Part shown: positions 36,943 to 45,320 of the stretch, one piece after another
Numbering within the stretch: the stretch's first letter is position 1
Layout of the letters: every line of letters starts with the position of its first letter
NCBI GenBank assembly: GCA_900315455.1
Contig: OMZE01000002.1
Span: forward strand, 62,001 to 126,000
Source of the DNA: an uncultured Prevotellaceae bacterium
GTDB lineage: Bacteria > Bacteroidota > Bacteroidia > Bacteroidales > Bacteroidaceae
Length of the DNA: 64,000 nucleotides
Direction: 5' to 3'
Notes under the pieces: model-generated
Seen by the model: only the letters and a program-made list of their open reading frames with translations
What the model was told of the DNA's origin: nothing
The model's database searches: none
Made by a program: the position numbers and the translations under genes

Positions 36943-37833
36943 TTAGAGTTTCAGGCTCTTCAGGATTTCACTCATCTTCTGCAAAGTAGTCACCCTGGTG
37001 GGTACGAGGGGAAGTCGGAGCACATTCTCGATGAGGCCCATCTCGTGGAGCAGGGCTTTCACGCCGGCTGGGTTGCCGTCGACAAAGAGAAGGCTGTAGA
37101 GGTCGGTAAAGCGATGGTGTATCTTCCGCGCTGCAGCATATTCGTTGTTGAACTCCAATCGAATCATTCGCGAGAACTCCTTAGGCAAAGCATTGCCAAT
37201 AACGGAAATAACCCCCACCGCACCGCATGCCACCATGGGATAGGTAAGAGAATCGTCTCCGCTGAGGATATCAAAATTATCCGGTTTGTTTTTGATGATT
37301 TCGTCGACGAGTTCAAGGCTTCCGCTGGCCTCCTTGATAGCAACGATATTAGAGCAGTCGCGTGCCAATCGGCAAGTGGTTTCTGCTTTCATCAAAATCC
37401 CTGTACGGCTGGGCACGTTGTAAAGCACCACTGGCAGCGATGTGGCTGAAGCAATAGCCTTGAAATGCTGGTAGAGTCCCTCTTGGGAAGGTTTGTTGTA
37501 ATACGGACACACACTGAGAATTCCATCGATGCCTTGGAAGTCGCCATGGCGCAATTCTTCAACGACAGCAGCGGTGTTGTTGCCGCCACATCCCATCAAG
37601 ATGGGAACCCGTCCTCTCACCTGTGCCACGATACGCTGCTTGATGGTGCTTTTCTCCTCTGCAGTGAGGCACGGTGTTTCGCCTGTAGTTGCCAGTATGC
37701 ACAAGAAGTCAGCACCATTGTCGAGTTGGTATTCTACCAATCTTTCCAATGCCTCGAAGTCGATGCTGCCGTCGGTCTTGAAAGGAGTGACCAAAGCGAT
37801 GCCCAGTCCCTTGAATATGTTCTGAATTGTCAT
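36943..37833 (-). CDS. dapA: 4-hydroxy-tetrahydrodipicolinate synthase
   Basis: 296 residues, canonical DapA length. TTGE at 49-52, catalytic Tyr138 and Arg143 in LYNVPSRTG, and Schiff-base Lys167 in AIKEASG. Condenses pyruvate with aspartate semialdehyde at the start of lysine and diaminopimelate synthesis. Upstream stand three tandem promoter repeats, an unusual arrangement for this gene. The next gene is the AraC regulator, unrelated in function. Confidence 0.93.
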   Translation of the reverse strand: MTIQNIFKGLGIALVTPFKTDGSIDFEALERLVEYQLDNGADFLCILATTGETPCLTAEEKSTIKQRIVAQVRGRVPILMGCGGNNTAAVVEELRHGDFQGIDGILSVCPYYNKPSQEGLYQHFKAIASATSLPVVLYNVPSRTGILMKAETTCRLARDCSNIVAIKEASGSLELVDEIIKNKPDNFDILSGDDSLTYPMVACGAVGVISVIGNALPKEFSRMIRLEFNNEYAAARKIHHRFTDLYSLLFVDGNPAGVKALLHEMGLIENVLRLPLVPTRVTTLQKMSEILKSLKL

Positions 37834-37883
37834 GATTACACGTAAAACCTATATGGTTGGACCCACAATTTCCAATTTGTCGG

Positions 37884-37914
37884 CAAAGTTACGAAAAGTC
37901 GAGCGCAGAACAAA
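37884..37914 (-). promoter_or_regulatory. dapA promoter copy 1
   Basis: TTTG at 37911-37914 and TAACTTTG at 37884-37891, 19 bases apart, exactly the consensus. Leader to the dapA ATG about 45 bases. Confidence 0.75.
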
Positions 37915-37965
37915 AGAATTTTATTCTTTTTTCTGCCGAGACGGAGTAACTTCGACACGAAGTGT

Positions 37966-37996
37966 CAAAGTTACGAAAAAACGAGCGCATAGCAAA
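37966..37996 (-). promoter_or_regulatory. dapA promoter copy 2
   Basis: TTTG at 37993-37996 and TAACTTTG at 37966-37973, 19 bases apart. Same orientation as copy 1. Confidence 0.65.
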
Positions 37997-38048
37997 AAGA
38001 ACTCGTTCTTTTTCTTTGCCGAGATACAGTAACTTCGCCACATAGTGG

Positions 38049-38079
38049 CAAATTTACGAAAAAACGAGCGCAGAACTAA
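38049..38079 (-). promoter_or_regulatory. dapA promoter copy 3 (degenerate)
   Basis: TAAATTTG at 38049-38056 with TTAG in place of TTTG at 38076-38079, 19 bases upstream. Probably weaker. Confidence 0.45.
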
Positions 38080-38116
38080 AGAACTTATTCCTTTTTTGCC
38101 AAATATCCTAACTCCG

Positions 38117-38599
38117 CTATGCCTTGACGACGCACACTTCTCCGTAATATGCAGCGGGATTGCCTTTTGAGGCAATGAATGCGTATGCATCGGCTTTGCC
38201 ACCATGGGCATTGATGACCTCGCACAACGCCTCTGGCCTGCGTTCCAGATGAGCCACCACCCTACCCTCTCGGTAGATTCCTATGCTACCGTCGCCAAGA
38301 ACTTGCGCAACGGCATGGAAAAGCCCGCAGTCACTGTCGCTTACCGTGGATTCTGGTATCATGTCATAATGCATATATCCCTTTTTCACCATCAGTTGAA
38401 TGGGGCGTTCGTAATCATGGAAGGGTGTATCGTCGAGGGGTGGATGGTCGATATCCAATATCCCGTTGAACACCCATTCGTGTCCACTATGCTTGAAAAC
38501 AGGTGGTTGGTAGTCGGATTTCTCGTCATTGTGGCGTCTTCCGAAGATGAATCCCAAAATAATGACAGTTGCCAGTATTATTATAATATAAGGTAGCAT
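38117..38599 (-). CDS. Hypothetical membrane-anchored protein
   Basis: 160 residues. One N-terminal membrane segment (LPYIIIILATVIILGFIFG) then a soluble acidic domain with conserved-looking GIYREGRVVAHLERRPEAL and AYAFIASKGNPAAYYGEV segments. I do not recognise the family. It stops 13 bases into the end of the promoter-repeat zone and follows a small gene on the same strand by 12 bases, so both probably form an operon. Confidence 0.7.
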   Translation of the reverse strand: MLPYIIIILATVIILGFIFGRRHNDEKSDYQPPVFKHSGHEWVFNGILDIDHPPLDDTPFHDYERPIQLMVKKGYMHYDMIPESTVSDSDCGLFHAVAQVLGDGSIGIYREGRVVAHLERRPEALCEVINAHGGKADAYAFIASKGNPAAYYGEVCVVKA

Positions 38600-38611
38600 A
38601 AGCAGTAGGGT

Positions 38612-38773
38612 TTAGATACTCTCGTGGATGTAATTCTTGGTTGACATATCGTAATAGAGCGCTTCAAGTTCTTGAAGGGTAAGTTGTTGCACCGACCGCT
38701 CGATGATACGGAGAAGTTCGTCACGACGCAGTTCTTCGTCTTGGCCGAAGGAATGAAAATGATTGTATTCCAT
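38612..38773 (-). CDS. Small hypothetical protein
   Basis: 53 residues from ATG 38773. Acidic and predicted helical (EELRRDELLRIIERSVQQLT, LQELEALYYDMSTKNYI). Not recognised. A TATTTTTG element at 38804-38811 on the same strand fits as its promoter. Upstream in-frame start at 38806 would overlap that element, so the shorter form is preferred. Confidence 0.6.
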   Translation of the reverse strand: MEYNHFHSFGQDEELRRDELLRIIERSVQQLTLQELEALYYDMSTKNYIHESI

Positions 38774-38803
38774 GATATAATAAGTATTTCTAAATATCAT
38801 CAG

Positions 38804-38842
38804 CAAAAATAGAGAAAAACTCGGATTTTTTATCTAATTTTG
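38804..38842. promoter_or_regulatory. Divergent -7 elements
   Basis: Minus-strand TATTTTTG at 38804-38811 serves the small gene at 38612-38773; plus-strand TAATTTTG at 38835-38842 points towards the decayed gene and the LolA-like gene. Neither has a clear TTTG at 19-20 bases. Confidence 0.45.
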
Positions 38843-38854
38843 CACAAAATTTAA

Positions 38855-39021
38855 ATAGAGAGACTCATTTTCACAACAATCCTCGTGGCCCTTAGCCTGC
38901 TGACGGCATCGTCAGAGCGCTTCAAAGTGGGTATACCGACGACCTGAGTACTGGGCTCTACATCAAGGATGGAAATGAAAAATGTTATCGAATAGTATTT
39001 TTACACAATCATTGCAAATGA
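38855..39021 (+). pseudogene. Decayed secreted-protein gene (signal-peptide and C-terminal remnants)
   Basis: From 38855 the sequence encodes IERLIFTTILVALSLLTASS, a signal peptide whose start has become ATA-GAG in place of the likely ATG-AAG. The frame then ends at a TGA at 38944. In another frame, from 38896 to 39021, it encodes SGYTDDLSTGLYIKDGNEK and a short tail, resembling the C-terminal end of secreted Bacteroidales proteins. I read this as a gene that lost its middle by deletion, with a promoter-like TAATTTTG still in place. The last stop overlaps the next ATG. Confidence 0.45.
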
Positions 39022-39641
39022 AGCGACTTTTGCTGTTTGTTGTTTTTTTATGGTTGGCAGCCCCGTCATGGGTCAATGCCGATGAAACCCCTAATGCCAA
39101 ACAAGCCCGGCGTATCTTCAACCAAACCTACGACATGGTTTTTGGTCCGCAGGGAAGTACTTTACAATACCACGTCAATATTATCGGCGTGATGAAGGTA
39201 AGCGGCAAGATATGGTATAAGGGAAAGAAGAAACGCTTTGAGGAATCGCGTTACCTCAGTTGGAGCGACGGCGTGAACGACAGTTGGGTGGACTTGAAGA
39301 AGAAGACAGTGACCTTATATGATATTGCCCATCCCCGGAAGACCAAATATTCTGGCAACTTCACCTTCAATCCCAACGAATTCGACTACTATATTGAAGA
39401 CGGCGGTTCGGACTTCATCATTACCCTCAATGCCCACAAGAACGTAAAAAGCAACATCAAGCACGCCAAGGCTATTATCGACAAGAAAACACGTGCTCCT
39501 AAAAGTTTGAAAATCAAACTGCTATGGTTTTGGACCACCGTCAAGATATCCAACTTCAGAAGCGGTAATATTTCTGACGACACCTTTACCTTTCCATCGA
39601 CAAAATACAAACATTTTACATGGATAGACGAGCGCAAGTAG
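39018..39641 (+). CDS. LolA-like outer-membrane lipoprotein carrier homologue
   Basis: 207 residues from ATG 39018, with signal peptide (LLLFVVFLWLAAPSWVNA). The beta-rich body (GKIWYKGKKKRFEESRYLSW, TVTLYDIAHPRKTKYSGNFTF, KSLKIKLLWFWTTVKISNF) resembles Bacteroidota LolA-like proteins that shield lipoprotein acyl chains in the periplasm. An upstream ATG at 38982 would disrupt the signal peptide. Convergent with the FMN-binding gene; a hairpin lies between. Confidence 0.65.
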   Translation: MKRLLLFVVFLWLAAPSWVNADETPNAKQARRIFNQTYDMVFGPQGSTLQYHVNIIGVMKVSGKIWYKGKKKRFEESRYLSWSDGVNDSWVDLKKKTVTLYDIAHPRKTKYSGNFTFNPNEFDYYIEDGGSDFIITLNAHKNVKSNIKHAKAIIDKKTRAPKSLKIKLLWFWTTVKISNFRSGNISDDTFTFPSTKYKHFTWIDERK

Positions 39642-39664
39642 CGAATACATGCTATCCTAATACG

Positions 39665-39705
39665 ACACCCCCGAAGCATCTATTGCAAAGATACTTCGGG
39701 GGTGT
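39665..39705. terminator. Hairpin between convergent genes
   Basis: ACACCCCCGAAG (39665-39676) pairs with CTTCGGGGGTGT (39694-39705), 12 base pairs with a 17-base loop that can extend the stem. No long T-run on either strand, so termination is likely but not classical. Confidence 0.55.
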
Positions 39706-39726
39706 ATCAAGAATGCAGCAAGACGT

Positions 39727-40128
39727 TTATTTCTTGTTCTTCTTGTAGTATTCCAATCCTTTCACCACGTTTTTCTTCACGGCATCCGAGGAGAGTGTGG
39801 CACCAGTGACACCATCGACCTGGGCTTTCATTGCCTTGCTCACAGTCATTCCATTCCATTTGTCAAGCAGTTGTTTCTTCACCTTGGCAAAATATTTGGG
39901 TGTCTCCTGGTTGGGAAGTGCTTCAATCTTGTCAATCTTATTGTCGGTGATATAGATTTTCAACGGAGTAGTGCCAAGATACCCCTTGATGCTCTTTGTA
40001 AGCGAAGTAGTGTTCACTACATAAGTCTTACCCTCGCGCGAGATGACCTCATCACCGGGCATGGCACTCAACAATACTGTGGCACAAGCCACTAACGACA
40101 GCGTTTTGACAAAGTTTTTTCTTATCAT
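39727..40128 (-). CDS. FMN-binding domain protein
   Basis: 133 residues with a signal peptide (LSLVACATVLLSAMPGDEV). The motif DGVTGATLSS near residue 110 corresponds to the (S/D)GAT(L/V)(T/S) site where FMN is linked to Thr in RnfG/NqrC-type domains. A single-domain exported flavoprotein, possibly an electron carrier of the envelope. 43 bases before the TraB-like gene stop on the same strand. Confidence 0.8.
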   Translation of the reverse strand: MIRKNFVKTLSLVACATVLLSAMPGDEVISREGKTYVVNTTSLTKSIKGYLGTTPLKIYITDNKIDKIEALPNQETPKYFAKVKKQLLDKWNGMTVSKAMKAQVDGVTGATLSSDAVKKNVVKGLEYYKKNKK

Positions 40129-40170
40129 TTTTTCTTTATGTTTAATAATGTTCTCAAATATTTATCGATA

Positions 40171-41076
40171 CTATCTTGTTACAGGTTCTACCACATAACC
40201 GGCATCACGCATCAACTGCAGCACGCCTTTCTCACCCACGAGATGAGCGGCACCCACCACGAAGAGCGTGTTTTTGGCGCTCATCATTTCAGGCATTTTC
40301 TTGGCCCAGTTGGCATTGCGTCCAGAAATGAGCAATTCCTCTTCTTCCTCTGTAGAGTCGCATGCATCATTGAATTTTTCGTCGGTGATTGTCTTGATAC
40401 TTTCGAGGTCTTGGCGGAAATAGGCCGCCGTCAGGTCGTCGGTCTGCTGCATCATAAAGTCGCGGTTGTCGACGAAGCACATCAACAACGTCTTTTGCCG
40501 TTCAAGCGTCTGACTCTTGAAAAGAATTTGTATCTGCTCATCCAAAGTCTCGAATGCCGTCACCTCATATCCTTTTTCCAACGCCTTTGACTGCATATAG
40601 TTATCAATGGCGTCATTGGGATTGAAATTGGGTGTCTTGCTCATATAGAGCATCACGATAAGTTGCTCGTAGAGCGCACCAGGCGTAAACTTACCCAGTT
40701 GGTTGGCAATCAGCGGATTGGTGAAATCCATTCCCATGATTTCCTTGCACAGCGTATTGAGCCGCCCCATTTCCTCCTCGGTCATTAACGACTGCAAGGT
40801 CACTCCTTCCGGCAGCATCATGGCGCTTTGAAATTTGGTCAGGTTCTCGGTGTTTGCCATATCGCCCATCACCAACTCGCCGCACACCTGTTTCACTTCA
40901 TCGAGCGCCTTCCACAACCCTGGGATGGAGTCACAAAACGATGGAGGAGCAAAATGATAGGTTCCGAGGATGTATGACTTCTGGCCGTTTCCTTTGCCCG
41001 AAATGCTGTAAAGCAACTGGGCATGGGCAGTCAGCGCTGAGCATACTATGATGATGATAAATGCGATTTTTTTCAT
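40171..41076 (-). CDS. TraB/GumN-family protein
   Basis: 301 residues from ATG 41076, signal peptide (IAFIIIIVCSALTAHAQ). YILGTYHFAP near residue 36 and a C-terminal GAAHLVGEKGVLQLMRDAGY give the two GxxH blocks of the TraB/PrgY/GumN (TIKI) family, proposed metalloproteases. The gene is monocistronic or followed by the FMN gene. Confidence 0.88.
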   Translation of the reverse strand: MKKIAFIIIIVCSALTAHAQLLYSISGKGNGQKSYILGTYHFAPPSFCDSIPGLWKALDEVKQVCGELVMGDMANTENLTKFQSAMMLPEGVTLQSLMTEEEMGRLNTLCKEIMGMDFTNPLIANQLGKFTPGALYEQLIVMLYMSKTPNFNPNDAIDNYMQSKALEKGYEVTAFETLDEQIQILFKSQTLERQKTLLMCFVDNRDFMMQQTDDLTAAYFRQDLESIKTITDEKFNDACDSTEEEEELLISGRNANWAKKMPEMMSAKNTLFVVGAAHLVGEKGVLQLMRDAGYVVEPVTR

Positions 41077-41107
41077 TGACAAGAATAACATATTTTTATT
41101 GTTGGTG

Positions 41108-41148
41108 CAAAAATACAATAAATCTGCCAAAAGTTATTTGGCAGATTT
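41108..41148 (-). terminator. Terminator of the CE15 transcript, overlapping the TraB promoter
   Basis: AAATCTGCCAAA (41120-41131) and TTTGGCAGATTT (41137-41148) form a 12-base-pair stem with a five-base loop. On the minus strand it is followed by TTGTATTTTT. The TATTTTTG within that T-rich tail (41108-41115) also fits a -7 element for the TraB-like gene, 32 bases before its ATG. Confidence 0.75.
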
Positions 41149-41189
41149 GTTAAAAAAAAGTAATGAGGCCTAAGATGACCTAATTTGTT

Positions 41190-42413
41190 TTATGGCTTTA
41201 TCCAACGGCTCAAGTCCACTTTCCCCGTGAAATCTGGAGCATGGCGCACGTTAGATGTGTCATCGCTACCTCCCAGGAGGAAGCGGCTGATGAATGCTTT
41301 CACCTCAGGATATTGGCTTTCAGGCAATTGGCAATGCCCATGTCCACCCTGAATGGAGAACCCTATCCTGTCGGCCACTCCAAAATGTTGCCATACTTGA
41401 ATCGCAGCATTCATCGACACATAGCCAGACTCATCAGCAAGCCAGTGGTAGTCGGTGTTGCCCAACATCAGCACCGCTCTTGGGAAAATCATCGACACCA
41501 ACTCATGATGGTCATACGGCAGACGGAAGGTGTTCTCCTCGCCGAAGGCATCGCGCATCGACTCCTTGAACCAATGGTAGTCAGTGCGGTCGAGCGTCTC
41601 CACACTGTCGAGGCGATTGGAGACGCGCCAAGCGGCAGCCCCACCACCGCCAGGTTCCTGAGCGATGACAAGCGCCACACGTTCATCGAATGCCCCACAG
41701 AAGAGCGCCATTTTTCCAGCATACGAGCAACCTGTCACGCCGATATGCCGGGTGTCGATGCGCGTCTTCTCCGGCCCCAATTGTTGCAGACCATCAATCA
41801 GTCGGCTCAAACCCCAAGCCCATTCGCAGTATGCCCCGTTGTCTTTGAGTTCCGGGAAGAGCCGGTCGAAGTGGTGTTCACCTCTCTCATGATGCTTACC
41901 CCATTGACGGTAGTCATTCACTTGTGCCTCCCGGAATGTCATGGTGGCCAATGGCATGTCTTGGTAGAGTTGCCGTGGCAGAGAAATGCCGCTGGTGCCA
42001 ATGAGCACTGGGTAGGGAGCCTGACCCACTTTCGGATAGTGAATCAACGACTTCAAGGTGAGCGTCTCGCCGCCACGAGTCACGTCAACGATGAGTGTGT
42101 CGCCGTCCATGCGTGCTTTAAGGTCACATTCCGAAGCCTTAGGCTTAGTGCCTATCTCATAATGTTGTATGAGCGAAGATATCTCATGCCGGCGACGGCG
42201 CCAGTCCTTGAACTTCTTCACTTTTTTCTTTCCATCTTGGAACAGGAGCGGGTTTCGCAAAGTGTAGACCAGAGGCAATTCGCTGGCCTCAGGTGCAGCA
42301 GGCAGAGGCAATGACGCCCCAGTGTCTTCCACGTCGTAAACGAGTGGCAATTGTTTTTGGGCATTGACGCTGGCGCAAGCCAGAAATGCAGTAATGAATA
42401 GGATTTTTCTCAT
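41190..42413 (-). CDS. Glucuronoyl esterase-type carbohydrate esterase (CE15)
   Basis: 407 residues with signal peptide (ILFITAFLACASVNAQ). GCSYAGKMAL at 228-237 is the CE15 nucleophile block (Ser230), normally GCSRxGK; Arg is replaced by Tyr here. EPGGGGAAAWR near 254 and GGHGHCQLPE near 360 with the catalytic His support the family. CE15 enzymes cleave the ester between glucuronic acid of xylan and lignin alcohols. 12 bases after a carboxylesterase gene, so probably co-transcribed. Confidence 0.85.
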   Translation of the reverse strand: MRKILFITAFLACASVNAQKQLPLVYDVEDTGASLPLPAAPEASELPLVYTLRNPLLFQDGKKKVKKFKDWRRRRHEISSLIQHYEIGTKPKASECDLKARMDGDTLIVDVTRGGETLTLKSLIHYPKVGQAPYPVLIGTSGISLPRQLYQDMPLATMTFREAQVNDYRQWGKHHERGEHHFDRLFPELKDNGAYCEWAWGLSRLIDGLQQLGPEKTRIDTRHIGVTGCSYAGKMALFCGAFDERVALVIAQEPGGGGAAAWRVSNRLDSVETLDRTDYHWFKESMRDAFGEENTFRLPYDHHELVSMIFPRAVLMLGNTDYHWLADESGYVSMNAAIQVWQHFGVADRIGFSIQGGHGHCQLPESQYPEVKAFISRFLLGGSDDTSNVRHAPDFTGKVDLSRWIKP

Positions 42414-42425
42414 GATTTATAGTTG

Positions 42426-43994
42426 TTACTTTTGACGTTGTTTCTCGGTCTCTCCCCTCTTCCATTGATAGAACCGTTCGATGAACTCCAGATTCTCGTG
42501 GTTGGGCACCATAATGAGAGAGGCGCCATTTGAGAATTGCATGGTAGTGGGTTTATCCTTGTCGAAAGAAGGCCAGTAAGGCAGTCCCTTGCCATTGGGG
42601 TCACCTGTCTTGGCGAAATTCACCCAATATTCTTGCAAGATTTCAGCCACTGCTGCTTCTGTCGGGAACTTGTCGGGTTGGGTAAGGAAAGTGCCGTTGA
42701 GATAAAGAATGTCATCGGCATGGGCCACGCCTCGACGACGTGGGTCTTGAGAGAAACTGATGGCAGAAGGTTGCGCGAGGAATGCCGCATAGGCCTTGCT
42801 CTTCCCCGTCTGTGCTTGAAGCCTTACCCATGAGTAGGATGGCCAGGCGAAGCCGATGTCACGGAAAGCGTCGGCATTGCCCCGGAAAGCCTCATCTACG
42901 GTATTGCCCGGATAGAATTTCAGTGCCTCGTCAGCAAATGGGCCAAACAAGCCACGCACCTGATTCTGGTATGCCTCAGGCTGTATGTTGCCCGAGAACA
43001 AAGCGCCCTCGTCGCTGTTGGTCATCACTATCACCGGCACGTCGTTGTACTCCCCACGTTCATAGAGTCGGTAAAGGTCATCGGTGATGACATAACCATC
43101 GACACATGGCCAGAACCCACCTAATCCCACATTATCGCCACAAAGTTCAAGGGCATCCATCTTACGGAGTTGTTTGACCGATTTTTTCTTGAGATGCTTT
43201 TGGAAAGCCAGACCATGCTGTTCTGCCCCCTTTTGCGAAGCGTTGACAATCAGCGATCGGCTCTCGTCGCTCCAGGGCGCAAACGAGCCGCCACTCTGAC
43301 TGATGACACCCTTGAAGAGACCTTTGGCGAGGGGTGAGGCACAAAGAATGCTGCAACTGATGGCTCCGGCACTCTCGCCGAAGATGGTAACCTTTGAAGG
43401 GTCGCCGCCGAAATTAGCGATGTTTCGCTGCACCCATTTCAGGGCGCAAATCTGGTCAAGAAGTCCATAGTTGCCCGAATGGCCGGTTTTCGACTCCTTG
43501 GTCAGTTCAGGATGAGCCATGAAGCCCAATGCCCCTGTACGGTATTCCACACTCACGATAACCACGCCCCGTTGGGCAAGATGCTTCCATAGGTCACCGC
43601 CATAATGCTCTGTTTGGAAGCCACCGCCATGTATCCATACCATCACTGGCAATCGGTCGGTTGCTGAGGTGGCTGGAGTGGCTATTCCCAGATAGAGACA
43701 GTCTTCACTCATCTTGGGATGTGAGCCATCACGGCGTGAAGGCTGCGGAGGCCAGGGGCCGAACTCTTCAGCCTTGAGCACACCTGTCCATGGTTTGGCA
43801 GGTTGCGGTTCTTTCCAACGAAGGTCTCCTACAGGAGGTGCAGCGTAGGGAATGGCCTTGTAGACTGCCAAATTGCCATCGAGTATTCCCTCCAGGTCGC
43901 CCGTCTCCACATGAGTCTTGAGCAATGGCTGTGTCTGTGCTGTAGCAGAGATTGCCAGCATCAAAGTGAGAAAGCATATAAGGATTCTTTTCAT
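42426..43994 (-). CDS. Type-B carboxylesterase (secreted)
   Basis: 522 residues from ATG 43994, signal peptide (ILICFLTLMLAISATAQ). SEDCLYLGI and FGESAGAIS, with the nucleophile Ser, followed by a late HADDILY block, are the carboxylesterase type-B signature; HGGGF gives the oxyanion hole. Likely acts on plant-derived or other esters. Forms an operon with the CE15 gene. Confidence 0.9.
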   Translation of the reverse strand: MKRILICFLTLMLAISATAQTQPLLKTHVETGDLEGILDGNLAVYKAIPYAAPPVGDLRWKEPQPAKPWTGVLKAEEFGPWPPQPSRRDGSHPKMSEDCLYLGIATPATSATDRLPVMVWIHGGGFQTEHYGGDLWKHLAQRGVVIVSVEYRTGALGFMAHPELTKESKTGHSGNYGLLDQICALKWVQRNIANFGGDPSKVTIFGESAGAISCSILCASPLAKGLFKGVISQSGGSFAPWSDESRSLIVNASQKGAEQHGLAFQKHLKKKSVKQLRKMDALELCGDNVGLGGFWPCVDGYVITDDLYRLYERGEYNDVPVIVMTNSDEGALFSGNIQPEAYQNQVRGLFGPFADEALKFYPGNTVDEAFRGNADAFRDIGFAWPSYSWVRLQAQTGKSKAYAAFLAQPSAISFSQDPRRRGVAHADDILYLNGTFLTQPDKFPTEAAVAEILQEYWVNFAKTGDPNGKGLPYWPSFDKDKPTTMQFSNGASLIMVPNHENLEFIERFYQWKRGETEKQRQK

Positions 43995-44033
43995 AGGATG
44001 ATATAATGATTGATTATTCGGGTAATAATGTTG

Positions 44034-44041
44034 CAAATTTA
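44034..44041 (-). promoter_or_regulatory. Candidate -7 element for the esterase operon
   Basis: TAAATTTG on the minus strand, 40 bases before ATG 43994. No good -33 box. Confidence 0.4.
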
Positions 44042-44154
44042 ATCAAAAATTTTCGATACAATACCATATTATCACAACAAATCAGTCTTCTGATGTAAAG
44101 AATCTTGTTTTTTAGCCTATGAATTATACGATTTTGGAAATGATGCAGGTAAGT

Positions 44155-45084
44155 TCAGCAATTGGAGTTAATGGCCTGCTTCACCTGCGCCATATTGCTG
44201 CGCGAGACAGGTATGAACTCATGGCAGTGCTTGATGAGCAGTTGCATGGAGCCCGACTTGGAGACGACTTGTTCCACTTGTTGCAGATTTACCAGGAAAG
44301 CACGGTGGCAACGAACCACCATGGGATAGTCGCGCAAATCCTCCTCTACCTGTTTGGACGTAGTGCGGAGCATGTCTGACCGAACTTGGCCATCATGTAG
44401 TTGGTAGACTTTCACATAATTGCCCACAGCCTCTAAATATAAAAGGTGAGGAACCTGAAGCGTCACTGTATCGCTGGTTGTACCCGATAGAACTACCGTA
44501 GAAGGCGGTTGTATATTCTCCGCTACTTTCTGGTGGTTGGTAGTGGTATTTGCGGAGATGGAAACATCTGCTGCTGCTTCCGAGTCACCCGTCTCCTGCA
44601 TCTTTTGCAATTGCTCGTTCAGAAGCCGTGTTTCCTCCAATTCGGCTGCCAAATACCTGCTTCGATACTTGAACCTCCAGTACAAGCCGATGGCGAAGGA
44701 ACAGAAAGCAAAGATGAGCAATGTTTCAAAAAAATTAGTCCAGGAAAGCAAATTGCCCTCCACCCTATCGCTCAACATAAAATGGCGGTAAAGACATGTA
44801 GCCAAAGAAACGAGCGGCGTATTGATAATCTGAAACCAGAGATTGCGACGAATGATATAACTCACTCCTTTTTTATATGACCGCGGCATCCTGATGACAT
44901 ATTTCAAGATGATATCAGTCAACATGCATACACCTACGCCCATCACGCCTAAGGCCAAGAGATGCACATAAGCCTGCCAATGCCACGCATCAAGACCGAA
45001 CGGTTTGAATACCGCCAATGTCAGTACCGTGAAACCAGTACTGATCACTCGCGTCATCATTGTCTCTTTTTGTCCTTTGTCCAT
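44155..45084 (-). CDS. Membrane-bound LytTR-family transcriptional regulator
   Basis: 309 residues from ATG 45084. An in-frame TTG at 45141 lies inside the promoter and cannot be the start. Four N-terminal membrane segments, a short coiled coil (LAAELEETRLLNEQLQKMQE), then a LytTR DNA-binding domain (LYLEAVGNYVKVYQ, VVRCHRAFLVNLQQVEQV, FIPVSRS). No receiver domain, so the signal probably enters through the membrane part. Divergent from the LiaF-like gene, whose upstream region carries direct repeats. Confidence 0.88.
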   Translation of the reverse strand: MDKGQKETMMTRVISTGFTVLTLAVFKPFGLDAWHWQAYVHLLALGVMGVGVCMLTDIILKYVIRMPRSYKKGVSYIIRRNLWFQIINTPLVSLATCLYRHFMLSDRVEGNLLSWTNFFETLLIFAFCSFAIGLYWRFKYRSRYLAAELEETRLLNEQLQKMQETGDSEAAADVSISANTTTNHQKVAENIQPPSTVVLSGTTSDTVTLQVPHLLYLEAVGNYVKVYQLHDGQVRSDMLRTTSKQVEEDLRDYPMVVRCHRAFLVNLQQVEQVVSKSGSMQLLIKHCHEFIPVSRSNMAQVKQAINSNC

Positions 45085-45138
45085 ATTATCGTCGCAGTGG
45101 TATGGAAAAACGAAATCAGGTTTTTCGGAATGCAGTCG

Positions 45139-45170
45139 CAAAAATACGGAAAAAAGCGAGCAGAGCCAAA
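45139..45170 (-). promoter_or_regulatory. Promoter of the LytTR gene, related to the dapA repeat
   Basis: TTTG at 45167-45170, TATTTTTG at 45139-45146, 20 bases apart. The spacer contains GCTCG and a T-run, aligning with the dapA promoter repeats (TTTG, TGCGCTCG, T-run, TAACTTTG). Confidence 0.7.
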
Positions 45171-45320
45171 GAAAACTGTGTTTTTTCTTGTGATACGATG
45201 TGCATTATCCACGATTATTACATCCCTTCGCGTCAATTTCCTTTGACAAAAATGCATGTGGTCTGTACACACACATGCATTATGCCACACTGTTTTTGTT
45301 GTCAGGCCATTCGTCACAGA

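Larger units (their letters stand above)
37882..38120 (-). repeat. Three tandem 82-83-base promoter-bearing repeats upstream of dapA
   Basis: Three imperfect copies begin near 37882, 37963 and 38046. Each contains, read on the minus strand, a TTTG box, the conserved segment TGCGCTCG, a T-run, and a TAACTTTG/TAAATTTG box. The period is 82 then 83 bases. Copies 1 and 2 are better conserved than copy 3, whose -33 box is TTAG. Confidence 0.85.
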
